Positions 26,412 through 35,144 of a DNA stretch of 45,832 bases are shown here, piece by piece. Where the stretch lies: positions 1 to 45,832 of the forward strand of contig CALQJX020000028.1 of assembly GCA_943331005.2 (NCBI GenBank), in the 5' to 3' direction. Source of the DNA: Bordetella parapertussis. GTDB taxonomy: Bacteria; Bacteroidota; Bacteroidia; Chitinophagales; Chitinophagaceae. A program made the position numbers and the translations under genes. Under the pieces are notes generated by a model. It was not told where the DNA came from. It was given only the letters and a program-made list of their open reading frames with translations, and did no database searches. Numbering within the stretch: the stretch's first letter is position 1; each line of letters starts with the position of its first letter.

Positions 26412-26747
26412 TTATTCACCGTGTATCAGCGACTGATCCGGAATACAAACTTCCAGCGCACCAGATCCGTTGATCAATACACACTGGCAACCCAGACGTG
26501 AATTGAGTTTTGGATTCTTAGCCCTGTCTATGAAGTCTTCTTCCCTGTCTGTAAGTTCCGGTACAAATTCTTCTCCTTTCTGCAGGTATATATGGCAGGT
26601 ACTGCAGGCGCAAACCATGCCACAATTATGATGAAGTTCGATATTGTTCTCTAGAGCTACCTCCAGAATACTCTGGTCGGGAGCAACATTTTCAAGCGTT
26701 ACCGGCGCCAGGCCTTTTTGCTCGAATGTAAATTTGATAGTGTACAT
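26412..26747 (-). CDS. fdx: Adrenodoxin-type [2Fe-2S] ferredoxin
   Basis: The 111-residue protein carries the adrenodoxin/Fdx pattern C-x5-C-x2-C-x35-C with C42, C48, C51 and C87, in H-N-C-G-M-V-C-A-C-S-T-C-H-I-Y-L and L-G-C-Q-C-V. Two extra Cys (C46, C89) sit beside the ligands. L-T-D-R-E-E-D-F-I-D is the usual acidic interaction helix. In ISC-type systems this ferredoxin supplies electrons for cluster assembly, which fits its iscX neighbour. A -7 box TAACTTTG (26781-26774, minus) precedes it. Confidence 0.92.
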   Translation of the reverse strand: MYTIKFTFEQKGLAPVTLENVAPDQSILEVALENNIELHHNCGMVCACSTCHIYLQKGEEFVPELTDREEDFIDRAKNPKLNSRLGCQCVLINGSGALEVCIPDQSLIHGE

Positions 26748-26773
26748 GAATGCTTTAGATGTAAATGCAGGCG

Positions 26774-26781
26774 CAAAGTTA
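26774..26781 (-). promoter_or_regulatory. -7 promoter box of the fdx-iscX pair
   Basis: TAACTTTG followed by CGC on the minus strand lies 26 bases before the ferredoxin ATG and fits TAnnTTTG. The downstream iscX has no comparable box, supporting co-transcription. Confidence 0.45.
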
Positions 26782-26874
26782 AGTCATAGTAGCCAACTTG
26801 TCACGCTCAATATCATAAAGACTGATAATCATTATTTATCAGAGTATCCTAAATAAAATGGAGTCCGGTTTTGA

Positions 26875-26913
26875 AATAAAAAAACGCCGTCCTGCAACTG
26901 TGCAGGACGGCGT
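26875..26913 (-). terminator. Strong terminator of the uppS-bamA-skp-skp group
   Basis: ACGCCGTCCTGCA (26884-26896) and TGCAGGACGGCGT (26901-26913) form a perfect 13-base stem with a four-base loop. Read on the minus strand the stem is followed by a run of T residues. It lies about 25 bases beyond the stop of the last gene in the group. Confidence 0.85.
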
Positions 26914-26937
26914 GCTTAAATATTAGTAAACGGGCTA

Positions 26938-27456
26938 TTACTTGATACCCATCTTAGCTTTTACCACTGGTGTGATATCGTATTCTTCTTTGCTGAAAAC
27001 TATACCACCCTGGCTGTTCACATCAAATATGTAATCGTAGTTCTTTTCTTTTGCTACATCTTTTATAGCCTTATCTGCTTTTTCCAGTATAGGAGTGTAG
27101 AGATCCTGTTTTTTGGTCTGTATCTTTTCCTGTGCACTCTGCTGGGTAGTTTCTATACGAGCCTGCAGATCCTGAAGTTCTTTGGTTTTAACTTCTTTCA
27201 TAGCTTCGGTCATGGTCTTTTCACCAGCCTGGAAAGCCTGAACTTTGGTTTGGAATTCCTTGGTCATTATTTCTATCTGCTCCTGAAAAGAACGAGTGTA
27301 TTTCGCCAGCGCAGAGTCTGCATTGATCCTTTCGGGCATTGCCTGCAACAAAACAGCAGAATTGATGTAAGCTATTTTCAATCCGGTATTGCTCTGGGCC
27401 ATTGCCGATTTGCCTATCATTAACCCGCAGGCGAGGAACAAGATTACTTTTTTCAT
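26938..27456 (-). CDS. Periplasmic chaperone of the OmpH/Skp family (second copy)
   Basis: The 172-residue protein has a signal peptide (M-K-K-V-I-L-F-L, cleavage near S-A-M-A-Q) and a long Lys/Glu/Gln-rich coiled coil (about 45-135), followed by K-N-Y-D-Y-I-F-D and G-G-I-V-F, the Skp-type body strands. Skp holds unfolded outer-membrane proteins in the periplasm for delivery to the Bam complex. It is the fourth gene of the uppS-bamA-skp-skp group and ends at a strong terminator. An imperfect -7-like TTACTTTG lies in the preceding gap, so it may also have its own promoter. Confidence 0.9.
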   Translation of the reverse strand: MKKVILFLACGLMIGKSAMAQSNTGLKIAYINSAVLLQAMPERINADSALAKYTRSFQEQIEIMTKEFQTKVQAFQAGEKTMTEAMKEVKTKELQDLQARIETTQQSAQEKIQTKKQDLYTPILEKADKAIKDVAKEKNYDYIFDVNSQGGIVFSKEEYDITPVVKAKMGIK

Positions 27457-27527
27457 TTTTGTTTTTGTGTAGTTGAATTGTTCTTTTCTGTATTATATAA
27501 ATTGCAGAAGCTGCAAAGTAAACGCCA

Positions 27528-28043
27528 TTATTTGTTTATTCCAAGAATATTTAACACATCATCACTGCGGTCCAGTTTAGGATCGGCATAGAAAACCGTA
27601 ACCCCTCCTGCCTTATCAAACACCATATCAAACCCTTTAGAAGAGGCCATTTTCTGTACTGCATTAAAGACCCTGTCTTGTATAGGCTTCACCAGTTCCT
27701 GGCGCCTTTTGAACAGATCTCCCTCATAGCCAAAACGCTGCTTCTGAAGATCTTTGGCTTCCTTCTCTTTATATATTATCTCATCCTGACGTTTATTACG
27801 CATTTCCTCAGATAGCATTGGCTTCTCTGCCTGATAGCTTTTGTACATCTTTTCTACATCGCTCATCTTTGCATCTATCTCTTCCTGCCATGTTTTGGAT
27901 AAGTTATCCAGTTTTATCTGTGCATCTTTATAATCGGTCACTTTCTCCAGTATGAATTTGGAGTCTATGAAGCAATAGTGCTGTTGTGCATGCGCCAGAG
28001 AGGCAACAGCTATCAGCATTAAACTAAAAAAAGCCTTTTTCAT
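27528..28043 (-). CDS. Periplasmic chaperone of the OmpH/Skp family (first copy)
   Basis: The 171-residue protein has a signal peptide (M-K-K-A-F-F-S-L, cleavage near A-H-A-Q), a charged coiled coil (about 35-125), and the conserved G-F-D-M-V-F-D-K-A-G-G-V motif near the end. It sits 81 bases downstream of bamA, with a possible -7 box (TAAATTTG, 28080-28073) in between. Tandem divergent Skp genes after bamA are common in Bacteroidota. The two copies probably differ in client or oligomer partner, which is inference. Confidence 0.9.
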   Translation of the reverse strand: MKKAFFSLMLIAVASLAHAQQHYCFIDSKFILEKVTDYKDAQIKLDNLSKTWQEEIDAKMSDVEKMYKSYQAEKPMLSEEMRNKRQDEIIYKEKEAKDLQKQRFGYEGDLFKRRQELVKPIQDRVFNAVQKMASSKGFDMVFDKAGGVTVFYADPKLDRSDDVLNILGINK

Positions 28044-28072
28044 ATGGTTTGGTTTTTATTATTATCGTTCAG

Positions 28073-28080
28073 CAAATTTA
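28073..28080 (-). promoter_or_regulatory. Possible -7 promoter box of the first skp gene
   Basis: TAAATTTG followed by CTG on the minus strand fits TAnnTTTG, 30 bases ahead of the ATG at 28043. It would allow the chaperones to be made independently of bamA. Confidence 0.4.
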
Positions 28081-28124
28081 TAAAAACAACAGCAACAGAT
28101 TATTCAAGCTTCTGTTAAATACTA

Positions 28125-30857
28125 TTATTCAGGTTCAAAGCCCAGCATAAAGGTAAACTTGGCCATTCCTTTCAGTCCGGTTATATCCTGTGCTTTATTA
28201 TACCTGTCGAAACCTACACCATAGTCAAGACCCAGCAAACCAAACATAGGCAGGAACACTCTTATACCAACACCGGCATCACGGTTCAGCTTGGTCGGGT
28301 TGTAGTCCTTAAAGCTTCCCCATGCATTTGCTGCATCAGCAAACATCAGGCCATATATGGTTGCAGTAGGGCTCAGAGAGAACGGATAACGTATCTCGGC
28401 AACATATTTGTTGAAGATAGTTGCTGAAGAACCATACACCTCATAACCACGCTGGCTGATGATCTCGTTCCCTATAAAGAAGTTACCCATGGTCATACCA
28501 TCGCCCCCCAGTTGGTAACGGCCAAATGGAGAATAACCGATATCTTTGTTATAATAACCCATAAAGCCCATCTTAGCACCCAGTTTCAGCACCAGGTTGC
28601 CATAGATCTTCTGATACCATTCCGATACAAATTTGTATTTATGGTATTCCAGCCATTTGTATTTACCTGCATCAGTAAGGGCGGTATAATCCTTACCGCT
28701 AAACATACTGTAGGGTGGGGTGAACTGGAAGGTAAATGTCACATTCGAACCTCCTCTCGGATACAGCGGGCTCTCCAGCGAGTTGCGGGAAAGTATGAAC
28801 TTGAAGTTAAGATCATTACTGAAACCGTTATTGAACTGTGGAATGATCGCAAACTCCTTCAGGCGATAGTTGTTGTAGAAAACACCATAGTTGAATACGA
28901 AGAAGTTATCCGGCCATTTCAGACGTTTACCCATACTCAAACCGCCACCTATTATCCTCAGGTAAGATGATTTTGGATTGGTAAAGTCCGATGAACCAGA
29001 CCTCCAGGTATAGATCATATTCGCCGTAAGCGAGTTAGGTTTCTTACCACCCAGCCATGGTTCTGTAAAAGATGTATTCAGCGAGTTGAACAGTTTGCCA
29101 CTTGATGAATAGTTCACAGAGAATTTCTGACCATCACCTACTGGCAGTGGATCCCACTGGCTCGGTTTGAAAATGTTGCGTGCAGAGAAGTTGTTGAAGG
29201 TGATACCTACGTTACCGTAAAAACCAAGCCCTCCACCGAAACCTGCAGACAACTGCAATTGATCGCTCGATTTTTCTACAACTGTATAATCAATATCTAC
29301 AGTACCATCTTCAGGGTGTGGTTTTGGCTGAATACCTATTTTTTCCTGATCAAAGAACTGCAGATTCGCAATTTCCCTGTTAGAACGGATAAGGTCTGTA
29401 CGACTGAATTTATTACCTGGCAATGTACGCAACTCACGACGGATAACGTGCTCATTGGTACGGTCATTACCTGCAATATTGATGTCGCGTATTGTTGCCT
29501 GGGCACCTTCTGTGATACGCATCTCAAAGTTGATAGTATCTCCGTTTATAGAAGTTTCTACCGGTTCTATATTAAAGAACAGATAACCATCATCCATGTA
29601 CAGGCTGCTCACATCTTCACCTCCCTCCGGATTCAGCTGACGGCCCATACGGGTTTCCAGCTGTTGCAGATTGTAAGTATCTCCTTTTTTTATGGCAAGA
29701 ACTTTAGAAAGAACATCAGATGTATACTTAGTGTTTCCCTTCCATTCTATATCACCAAAATAGTACTTACGTCCTTCTTTTATTTTGATGTCTACATTAA
29801 TATTACCATTACTTACCGGGTAAAGGGTATCTGCTTCTACAGTAGCATCCCTGAAGCCAAGGGTGTTATAATAGGCTATAAGTGCCTGTTTATCTTCTTC
29901 ATACTTACTTTGGTTGTATTTAGAAGAGGCGAAGAGCTTAAAGCGGAAATAAGGATCCAATGCATCCAGTGTTTTGGAAAGCGATAGGAAACCAAAGTCG
30001 TTAATGTAGTTTTTGAATTTTCTCGGAATAGTAGGGTAGGCTGTAGGTGTCCTGTCGGGATGTAGCGTTATATGGCTCATCTCCTTGGTCGATTTCAGCG
30101 TCCTCTTCAGTCGGGCATCACTAGCATTGTCTGCACCAGAGAAGTTCACCTGATTGATGTGTGTTTTCTGACCCTTGTCTATATAGAAGGTCAGCATTAC
30201 CTTGTTCACAGCAAGCGTATCTTTGGTTTCGTTTGCTTTTATCGAAATCCTGCCAAACCCTTTTTCGGTATAATACTTCTTGATGCGTTCAATTGCTTCC
30301 TTCTTGGTTGCAGCAGTTACAACCTTATTGGTCACCAAAGAAACCTTGGTTTTTAACTCCTTGGCTTCACCTGTTTTAATGTTCTTAAAGTTGAATTTAC
30401 TGAGCCTGGGCCTTTCTTCAACTGCGATATTAATGAAAACCTTATCGTCAATGATCTTACTTACTGTAACATCTACATTTGAGAATAGCTCCTGTTTCCA
30501 AAGTGCTTTAATAGCTTTGGAGATACTCTCGTCATTGGGTAAACGCAATTTCTGACCAACTAACAAGTTAGTTACAGAGATCAGCAGATCCTGATCCAGA
30601 TACTGGGCACCGGAAACAGTAATACCAGCCAGTTCATATTCTCTGGGCTTATTATAGTCTGTACCTTGCCTGTAGCTGTTTAGTCCCGTTTTGGCTCCTC
30701 CACCCAGCTGCGCTGTAGCACTGTTGGTACAGGCCAGAAAAGCGAGCAGCAGCGTATACTTCATGCCGGAATTGAACATCAGGGCGCTCTTGCGCCTGTA
30801 TGATTCTATCATTGTGATATTTTCGTTCTTTGAGTTATTCCTCATTTCCCTCTGCAT
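28125..30857 (-). CDS. bamA: Outer-membrane protein assembly factor BamA
   Basis: The 910-residue protein has N-terminal POTRA repeats (roughly 65-480; e.g. V-F-I-N-I-A-V-E-E-R-P-R-L and N-V-D-I-K-I-K-E-G-R-K-Y-Y-F-G-D-I) and a C-terminal 16-strand Omp85 barrel (about 490-910) with the lid-loop motif Q-R-G-Y-E. It inserts beta-barrel proteins into the outer membrane. The signal peptide is M-K-Y-T-L-L-L-A-F-L-A (residues 32-50 of the longest frame, cleavage near A-T-A-Q). The true start is uncertain: the ATG at 30857 overlaps uppS by 23 bases, while the ATG at 30812 or 30764 would give a more normal signal peptide. It lies between uppS and two skp genes, its standard phylum context. Confidence 0.95.
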   Translation of the reverse strand: MQREMRNNSKNENITMIESYRRKSALMFNSGMKYTLLLAFLACTNSATAQLGGGAKTGLNSYRQGTDYNKPREYELAGITVSGAQYLDQDLLISVTNLLVGQKLRLPNDESISKAIKALWKQELFSNVDVTVSKIIDDKVFINIAVEERPRLSKFNFKNIKTGEAKELKTKVSLVTNKVVTAATKKEAIERIKKYYTEKGFGRISIKANETKDTLAVNKVMLTFYIDKGQKTHINQVNFSGADNASDARLKRTLKSTKEMSHITLHPDRTPTAYPTIPRKFKNYINDFGFLSLSKTLDALDPYFRFKLFASSKYNQSKYEEDKQALIAYYNTLGFRDATVEADTLYPVSNGNINVDIKIKEGRKYYFGDIEWKGNTKYTSDVLSKVLAIKKGDTYNLQQLETRMGRQLNPEGGEDVSSLYMDDGYLFFNIEPVETSINGDTINFEMRITEGAQATIRDINIAGNDRTNEHVIRRELRTLPGNKFSRTDLIRSNREIANLQFFDQEKIGIQPKPHPEDGTVDIDYTVVEKSSDQLQLSAGFGGGLGFYGNVGITFNNFSARNIFKPSQWDPLPVGDGQKFSVNYSSSGKLFNSLNTSFTEPWLGGKKPNSLTANMIYTWRSGSSDFTNPKSSYLRIIGGGLSMGKRLKWPDNFFVFNYGVFYNNYRLKEFAIIPQFNNGFSNDLNFKFILSRNSLESPLYPRGGSNVTFTFQFTPPYSMFSGKDYTALTDAGKYKWLEYHKYKFVSEWYQKIYGNLVLKLGAKMGFMGYYNKDIGYSPFGRYQLGGDGMTMGNFFIGNEIISQRGYEVYGSSATIFNKYVAEIRYPFSLSPTATIYGLMFADAANAWGSFKDYNPTKLNRDAGVGIRVFLPMFGLLGLDYGVGFDRYNKAQDITGLKGMAKFTFMLGFEPE

Positions 30858-31611
30858 GCTCGGGTTTAGTCAATTGTATTTGTTCACTTGTTTTTCCAAA
30901 TCTACGTTCACGCTGCTGATAATTCAGTATTGCTTCATAGAGATTCGGTTTGCGGAAATCGGGCCAATGCACATTGGTAAAATAAAGTTCAGCATAGGCC
31001 AGCTGATATAACAGAAAATTGCTGATCCTGCATTCTCCGCTTGTACGTATCATCAGTTCCGGATCCGGAAAAGCTGAAGTATACAAGTGTTGCTTCATCA
31101 GTTCGTCAGTTACCGCATCAATACCAATAGTCCCTGCTACTACTTGCGCTGCAATTGCCCTGGCGGCCATTGCTATTTCATCTCTTGAACTGTAACTCAA
31201 TGCCAGGATCAGATTCAAACCTGTATTTGAAGCAGTCATTTCCATTGCCTCATTCAGTTCTTGCTGGCATATATCCGGCAGACTTTTGAAGTCACCTATT
31301 ACATGTAGCCTTACATTATTTTTTTTGAGGTCTTCTACCTCTTTTCTTATGGTATTTACCAGTAATTCCATAAGGGCATCCACTTCTGCTTTGGGGCGGT
31401 TCCAGTTTTCGGCAGAGAACGCATAAAGCGTCAGATAACCGATCCCTAATTCGCCACAGGCATCCACTATTTCTCGTACACTCACCACGCCTTCGTAATG
31501 GCCGTAGACTCTGTCTTCACCGCGCTCTTTAGCCCATCGTCCATTACCATCCATTATGATGGCTATGTGGCGGGGCATTCTGCTACGATCTATTGATTCC
31601 GGAATACTCAT
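30835..31611 (-). CDS. uppS: Undecaprenyl diphosphate synthase (isoprenyl transferase)
   Basis: The 258-residue protein shows the cis-prenyltransferase signature: H-I-A-I-I-M-D-G-N-G-R-W-A-K near the N-terminus (catalytic D21), Y-A-F-S-A-E-N-W-N-R-P, and D-P-E-L-M-I-R-T-S-G-E-C-R-I-S-N-F-L-L-Y-Q. It extends farnesyl diphosphate with isopentenyl diphosphate to the lipid carrier used for peptidoglycan and surface glycans. The frame opens at 31671, but I start at 31611 because a -7 box (TACCTTTGC) lies at 31642-31634, so the earlier ATGs would be upstream of transcription. It heads the uppS-bamA-skp-skp group. Confidence 0.95.
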   Translation of the reverse strand: MSIPESIDRSRMPRHIAIIMDGNGRWAKERGEDRVYGHYEGVVSVREIVDACGELGIGYLTLYAFSAENWNRPKAEVDALMELLVNTIRKEVEDLKKNNVRLHVIGDFKSLPDICQQELNEAMEMTASNTGLNLILALSYSSRDEIAMAARAIAAQVVAGTIGIDAVTDELMKQHLYTSAFPDPELMIRTSGECRISNFLLYQLAYAELYFTNVHWPDFRKPNLYEAILNYQQRERRFGKTSEQIQLTKPEHAEGNEE

Positions 31612-31633
31612 TGAAGTTCTTTGCGAAAAGTGT

Positions 31634-31642
31634 GCAAAGGTA
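31634..31642 (-). promoter_or_regulatory. -7 promoter box of uppS
   Basis: TACCTTTGC on the minus strand is an excellent match to TAnnTTTG. It lies 22 bases ahead of the chosen ATG and rules out the longer frame as the translated form. The -33 element is not clear at the standard distance. Confidence 0.5.
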
Positions 31643-31760
31643 CAAAAATAGGCTACAGCTATTCGCATCAAAATATATAAATACAGTTTAACTCGATTTT
31701 AACTGCATACCAGTCCATTATTATCTTATTAATTGAATTAGGATTTACGCTAATAATATT

Positions 31761-31768
31761 TAGCTTTG
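31761..31768 (+). promoter_or_regulatory. -7 promoter box of the first DUF922 gene
   Basis: TAGCTTTG matches TAnnTTTG. Its last base is the G of the GTG at 31768 that would be the longest start, so translation must begin further down, at ATG 31792. It forms a divergent promoter region with uppS. Confidence 0.5.
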
Positions 31769-31791
31769 TGGCAACTCATCATCACCCCTCA

Positions 31792-32409
31792 ATGCATCGC
31801 AAATATTCTTTTTTGCACAACTTTTTTATCAGTAAGTGCCTTATTTTAACAGTTATTGTGTTCATATCTGTCAGGCTTGCAGCGCAGCATACCGACAGTT
31901 TCAAATTATGGTCTTCTACAAACCCGTTAATACTCAAAGATTTCAAACATCCGCTCGATTCAGCTGCACTCAAAGCAGATTATATATTTAAAGCCAGTTC
32001 ATTGCTGGATATTAAAATGAAAGTTCCTGAATTCGACAAACAAGACTCAGTGATCACATATGATATTCATGCAGTATTTTACAGATATCTCTCCTGGATC
32101 TATGATACAACACGCCTGAAACATGAAATGTTACATTTCGATATAGGTGAAGTCTATGCTCGCAGGATGAGACGTTGGTTGAATATCACAAAACTCGACC
32201 CGGGTAGCTACAATATGGTCAAGATAAAACTTAATGAGCTTTATTACGACCATGCCAAATATCACGCCTTGTATGACAAAGAAACGCATACAGGCAAATT
32301 ACCCAACATGCAACTTCTGTGGGAGCGAAACATAAAAAAACAGCTCGATACATTGCAGAAGTACGATAAACCGCAAGGAACCGTCAGATTTATGCAAAGG
32401 AACAGGTAA
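31792..32409 (+). CDS. DUF922 putative zinc-dependent protease (first tandem copy)
   Basis: The 205-residue protein has an N-terminal hydrophobic segment (about 12-31, ending R-L-A-A-Q), probably a signal peptide, and the DUF922 hallmark H-E-M-L-H-F-D-I-G-E-V-Y-A-R-R (111-125), an H-E-x-x-H zinc-binding motif (H111, E112, H115). Upstream are the conserved W-S and L-x-L-x-D-F positions of the family. The ATG at 31792 is preferred to the GTG at 31768 because the latter overlaps the -7 box. A paralogue follows 44 bases downstream. The family has no proven substrate; an extracytoplasmic peptidase is inferred. Confidence 0.8.
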   Translation: MHRKYSFLHNFFISKCLILTVIVFISVRLAAQHTDSFKLWSSTNPLILKDFKHPLDSAALKADYIFKASSLLDIKMKVPEFDKQDSVITYDIHAVFYRYLSWIYDTTRLKHEMLHFDIGEVYARRMRRWLNITKLDPGSYNMVKIKLNELYYDHAKYHALYDKETHTGKLPNMQLLWERNIKKQLDTLQKYDKPQGTVRFMQRNR

Positions 32410-32453
32410 TCCTTTTACCTTTACATCCTCCTCTTTTACAGGATCAATTACAT

Positions 32454-33422
32454 ATGACTTTCCGTATCCTTAAACTCTTTATCATTCCTATAATTTGCTT
32501 TGTGGGTGCAGATGCAGCAGCACAGGTGCGTATTGGCCATATGAGGGGTTTATCTTCCAAGAAAAAGAAAAATATACTTCTGGAGACTCCGATCATAAAA
32601 AGACCTGTAGAAAGTGTATCGGTACAGGTGAAACAAGCGGCACCTCAGGAAAGCAGAAAGGAAATGGATGCAATGTTCTATGTGCATTGGAGTAAAACTC
32701 ACTTTCTCGATTTTTCCGATTTCAAATGCAATAAAAATCTCTACAATAAATTCCTTGCAGCCAGAGATACCGACATCACTAAAGCCATTTATCCCGATTA
32801 CAGAACATTTTACAAGAAGCTAAGTGAAAAATTGAATGCCTTCAACGATAATGAGGATACAACCTGGAGGCAAAAAGCTGAAAAATTACTTGCTTCCGGT
32901 ACTGACACTTCGTTAGTTTACGAAATGCCGGTAGAGCCTGCAGATTCTGGCTATTCATTTTCCATTAGTATAGACTCTCCGGCGGCTTCTGTAATCTCTA
33001 TTTCTCCGGTAATATATGCTGTGAATGAAAATACCTGGTATTACAATATCTCTGCCTTGTTCAGTATTCATGATTCCTGGATGATGGTACGATCGAAAGA
33101 CATACTGGAACATGAGCAGATACATTTCGATATTTTTGAACTTTATGCACGTCGTATGCGAAAGTTGTTTATGGAAATATTGAAGCAACACTTTGCCGAT
33201 AATGCTGTTTCTGATATCTCTACCAATATTATGCCGGCCATAGAGCAACTATATCAGCAACTCAATGAAAAACAACTGGATTTCGACAGGGAAACAATGG
33301 CACTGACTGCAGCAAACGCCTCCTTGCAACAAATAAACACTTCATGGCATGATCAACTGCATAAGGAAATTGACTCGCTGGCAGCTTTTGCCGCTGCCGA
33401 AGGTTATGTGATCTTGAAATAA
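32454..33422 (+). CDS. DUF922 putative zinc-dependent protease (second tandem copy, long)
   Basis: The 322-residue protein has a signal peptide (cleavage near A-A-A-Q, residue 24), a basic stretch (S-S-K-K-K-K-N), V-H-W-S-K-T-H-F-L-D-F-S-D-F (78-90, the first conserved DUF922 block), and H-E-Q-I-H-F-D-I-F-E-L-Y-A-R-R-M-R-K (220-237) with the H-E-x-x-H motif (H220, E221, H224). Compared with its 205-residue neighbour it has about 70 extra residues between the two blocks. It is probably co-transcribed with the first copy. Role and substrate are unknown. Confidence 0.8.
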   Translation: MTFRILKLFIIPIICFVGADAAAQVRIGHMRGLSSKKKKNILLETPIIKRPVESVSVQVKQAAPQESRKEMDAMFYVHWSKTHFLDFSDFKCNKNLYNKFLAARDTDITKAIYPDYRTFYKKLSEKLNAFNDNEDTTWRQKAEKLLASGTDTSLVYEMPVEPADSGYSFSISIDSPAASVISISPVIYAVNENTWYYNISALFSIHDSWMMVRSKDILEHEQIHFDIFELYARRMRKLFMEILKQHFADNAVSDISTNIMPAIEQLYQQLNEKQLDFDRETMALTAANASLQQINTSWHDQLHKEIDSLAAFAAAEGYVILK

Positions 33423-33483
33423 ATGAACAATTATTTAACGCTTGCTTCTCTGCTGGTTCATTTCTGCACATCAACTCTTTAGT

Positions 33484-33491
33484 TACATTTG
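33484..33491 (+). promoter_or_regulatory. -7 promoter box of the purine nucleoside phosphorylase gene
   Basis: TACATTTG followed by CGC fits TAnnTTTG, 25 bases ahead of the ATG at 33517. No convincing -33 TTG stands at the standard distance. Confidence 0.5.
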
Positions 33492-33516
33492 CGCAAATTA
33501 TTAAACTAGTCTATTT

Positions 33517-34338
33517 ATGGATCTATACAGCAAGATACAGGAAACAGCCGCTTTCATTCGTGGGCATATAAGCAATACACCCAAAGTGGGCATAATACTG
33601 GGTAGCGGACTCGGAGGTCTCACCGATCTCATTACTAAAGAAAAGGTGCTGCTTTACTCCGAAATACCCAATTTTCCTGTTTCTACCGTAAAAGGCCATA
33701 GTGGCGAGCTTGTATTCGGTAAGATAGGCAACACCGATGTAGTTCTCATGTCAGGTCGTTTTCATTACTACGAAGGTTATGATATGCAAACCGTTACCTT
33801 CCCTGTAAGGGCTATGAAGGCACTGGGCGTAGATACACTGGTGCTTTCCAATGCTGCCGGGGGAATGAATCGCACTTTCGGTATAGGTGATCTGATGCTA
33901 ATTACAGACCATATCAATCTATTCCCCGAGCACCCGTTACGCGGCCATAACGATGAGCGCCTCGGCACCCGATTCCCCGACATGAGTCAGCCTTATGACC
34001 TGGAATTGGTGAACAAAGCAAAAATTATTGCATCCGGTCTCAATATAGATGTAAAAACAGGTGTTTATATCGGTCTTCAGGGCCCCACTTTCGAAACGCC
34101 AGCCGAATATAAGTGGCTGCACGTAATAGGTGGTGACGCTGTGGGCATGAGTACAGTTCCTGAGGTAATAGTAGCAAGGCATGGCAATATGCGTGTGTTT
34201 GCCATGAGTGTGATCACTGATATTGGCATTAGCGATACGCCTGTTACCATTACCCACGAAGAAGTGCTGGAAGCAGCAAATGCAGCTGCACCCAAAATGG
34301 CAGCTATAGTTGCTGAATTGGTAAAACAGCTTGCATAG
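33517..34338 (+). CDS. punA: Purine nucleoside phosphorylase (PNP-I, trimeric type)
   Basis: The 273-residue protein shows the hallmarks of the trimeric PNP class: G-I-I-L-G-S-G-L-G-G (25-34, phosphate binding), V-K-G-H-S-G-E-L-V-F-G, G-R-F-H-Y-Y-E-G-Y (phosphate site), L-S-N-A-A-G-G-M-N, and G-P-T-F-E-T-P-A-E followed by G-M-S-T-V-P-E (purine/ribose site). It cleaves (deoxy)inosine and (deoxy)guanosine with phosphate for purine salvage in the cytoplasm. The length is normal. It is a single gene with its own promoter box and a strong terminator. Confidence 0.95.
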   Translation: MDLYSKIQETAAFIRGHISNTPKVGIILGSGLGGLTDLITKEKVLLYSEIPNFPVSTVKGHSGELVFGKIGNTDVVLMSGRFHYYEGYDMQTVTFPVRAMKALGVDTLVLSNAAGGMNRTFGIGDLMLITDHINLFPEHPLRGHNDERLGTRFPDMSQPYDLELVNKAKIIASGLNIDVKTGVYIGLQGPTFETPAEYKWLHVIGGDAVGMSTVPEVIVARHGNMRVFAMSVITDIGISDTPVTITHEEVLEAANAAAPKMAAIVAELVKQLA

Positions 34339-34672
34339 CGCATTTTTTTGTTCTAAGATTTCCTGAAGGCTACTGATGAATCAGTAGCCTTTATTTATTA
34401 ATATAACTCTATTTCTTATTGATTTTGCTTTTTTGAGCGATTAATTTATATATAATATAAAATGCGTGTAATTAACTGATTATCAGATAGTGACTAATAA
34501 TAGTAGGTAAATCAATAAATAATTATAGGTATTTTAGAGAATAATTGAAAACCGGGTGTTTTTATCTTTAAAAATCAAAATAATGATACAAACAATAACA
34601 GTGTGCTATTAGGTGAATAGAATGAGATAAGTACAAGTATTGTAAGATTTCACCTTAAAAAAGCAATTTCGA
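34339..34672. other. Intergenic region with terminator, otherwise A/T-rich
   Basis: It holds the PNP terminator (34366-34395) and then about 270 strongly A/T-rich bases up to the receiver gene. I see no further gene, repeat or clear promoter box. Confidence 0.5.
34366..34395 (+). terminator. Terminator of the purine nucleoside phosphorylase gene
   Basis: AAGGCTACTGA (34366-34376) pairs perfectly with TCAGTAGCCTT (34381-34391) over a four-base loop, followed by a T/A-rich tail. Confidence 0.8.
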
Positions 34673-35077
34673 ATGACAGGCAATATTATCATGCTTATCG
34701 ATGATGACAAGACATTTAACTTGCTTACATCATTGGTCATAAAAAGGTATATGGCAGATGCCAATTTACAGATATATGCTTCTGCTTTAGCTGCACTGGA
34801 GTACATAGAAGCAAATATTGGTAACGTTTCTGCTCTTCCTGTATTCATATTTCTAGATATCAGGATGCCTCAGATTGATGGATTTGAGTTTCTCGAGCAA
34901 CTGAATTCTTATGACCAGGAACACATTCAAAATATAAGAATAGCAATACTTACTTCATCCCTCAATATCGCTGACCAGAAAAAAGCCTTTTCATACAAGC
35001 AGGTAAAATACTTTCTGGAAAAACCACTGCATTTGCTAAAACTGAAAGAACTTGATCTAGGATTTGATCTGTCTTAG
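34673..35077 (+). CDS. Stand-alone response-regulator receiver protein
   Basis: The 134-residue protein is a single REC domain: acidic pocket D10-D12 in L-I-D-D-D-K, phospho-acceptor D62 in F-L-D-I-R-M-P, T94 in I-L-T-S-S, and K117 in L-E-K-P-L. There is no output domain, so it would act by binding a partner protein, as in a phosphorelay, or as a phosphate sink. No histidine kinase gene is in this window. It lies 67 bases upstream of the DUF1566 lipoprotein gene, and the two could share a transcript. Confidence 0.9.
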   Translation: MTGNIIMLIDDDKTFNLLTSLVIKRYMADANLQIYASALAALEYIEANIGNVSALPVFIFLDIRMPQIDGFEFLEQLNSYDQEHIQNIRIAILTSSLNIADQKKAFSYKQVKYFLEKPLHLLKLKELDLGFDLS

Positions 35078-35144
35078 TACAAGCTCATTTATAATAAATA
35101 GAAAATTTGCAGATTCAATCATTTTTTAAAATTATAAATTTAAA

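Noticed and set aside
28512..30555. Plus-strand frames of 152, 242, 94 and 91 codons opposite bamA
   Set aside because: The minus strand is a clear full-length BamA; the plus frames have no domain and Ile/Phe-rich antisense composition.
31612..31671. Longer uppS start at 31671
   Set aside because: The -7 promoter box at 31642-31634 lies inside that extension, and the conserved protein begins at the ATG at 31611.
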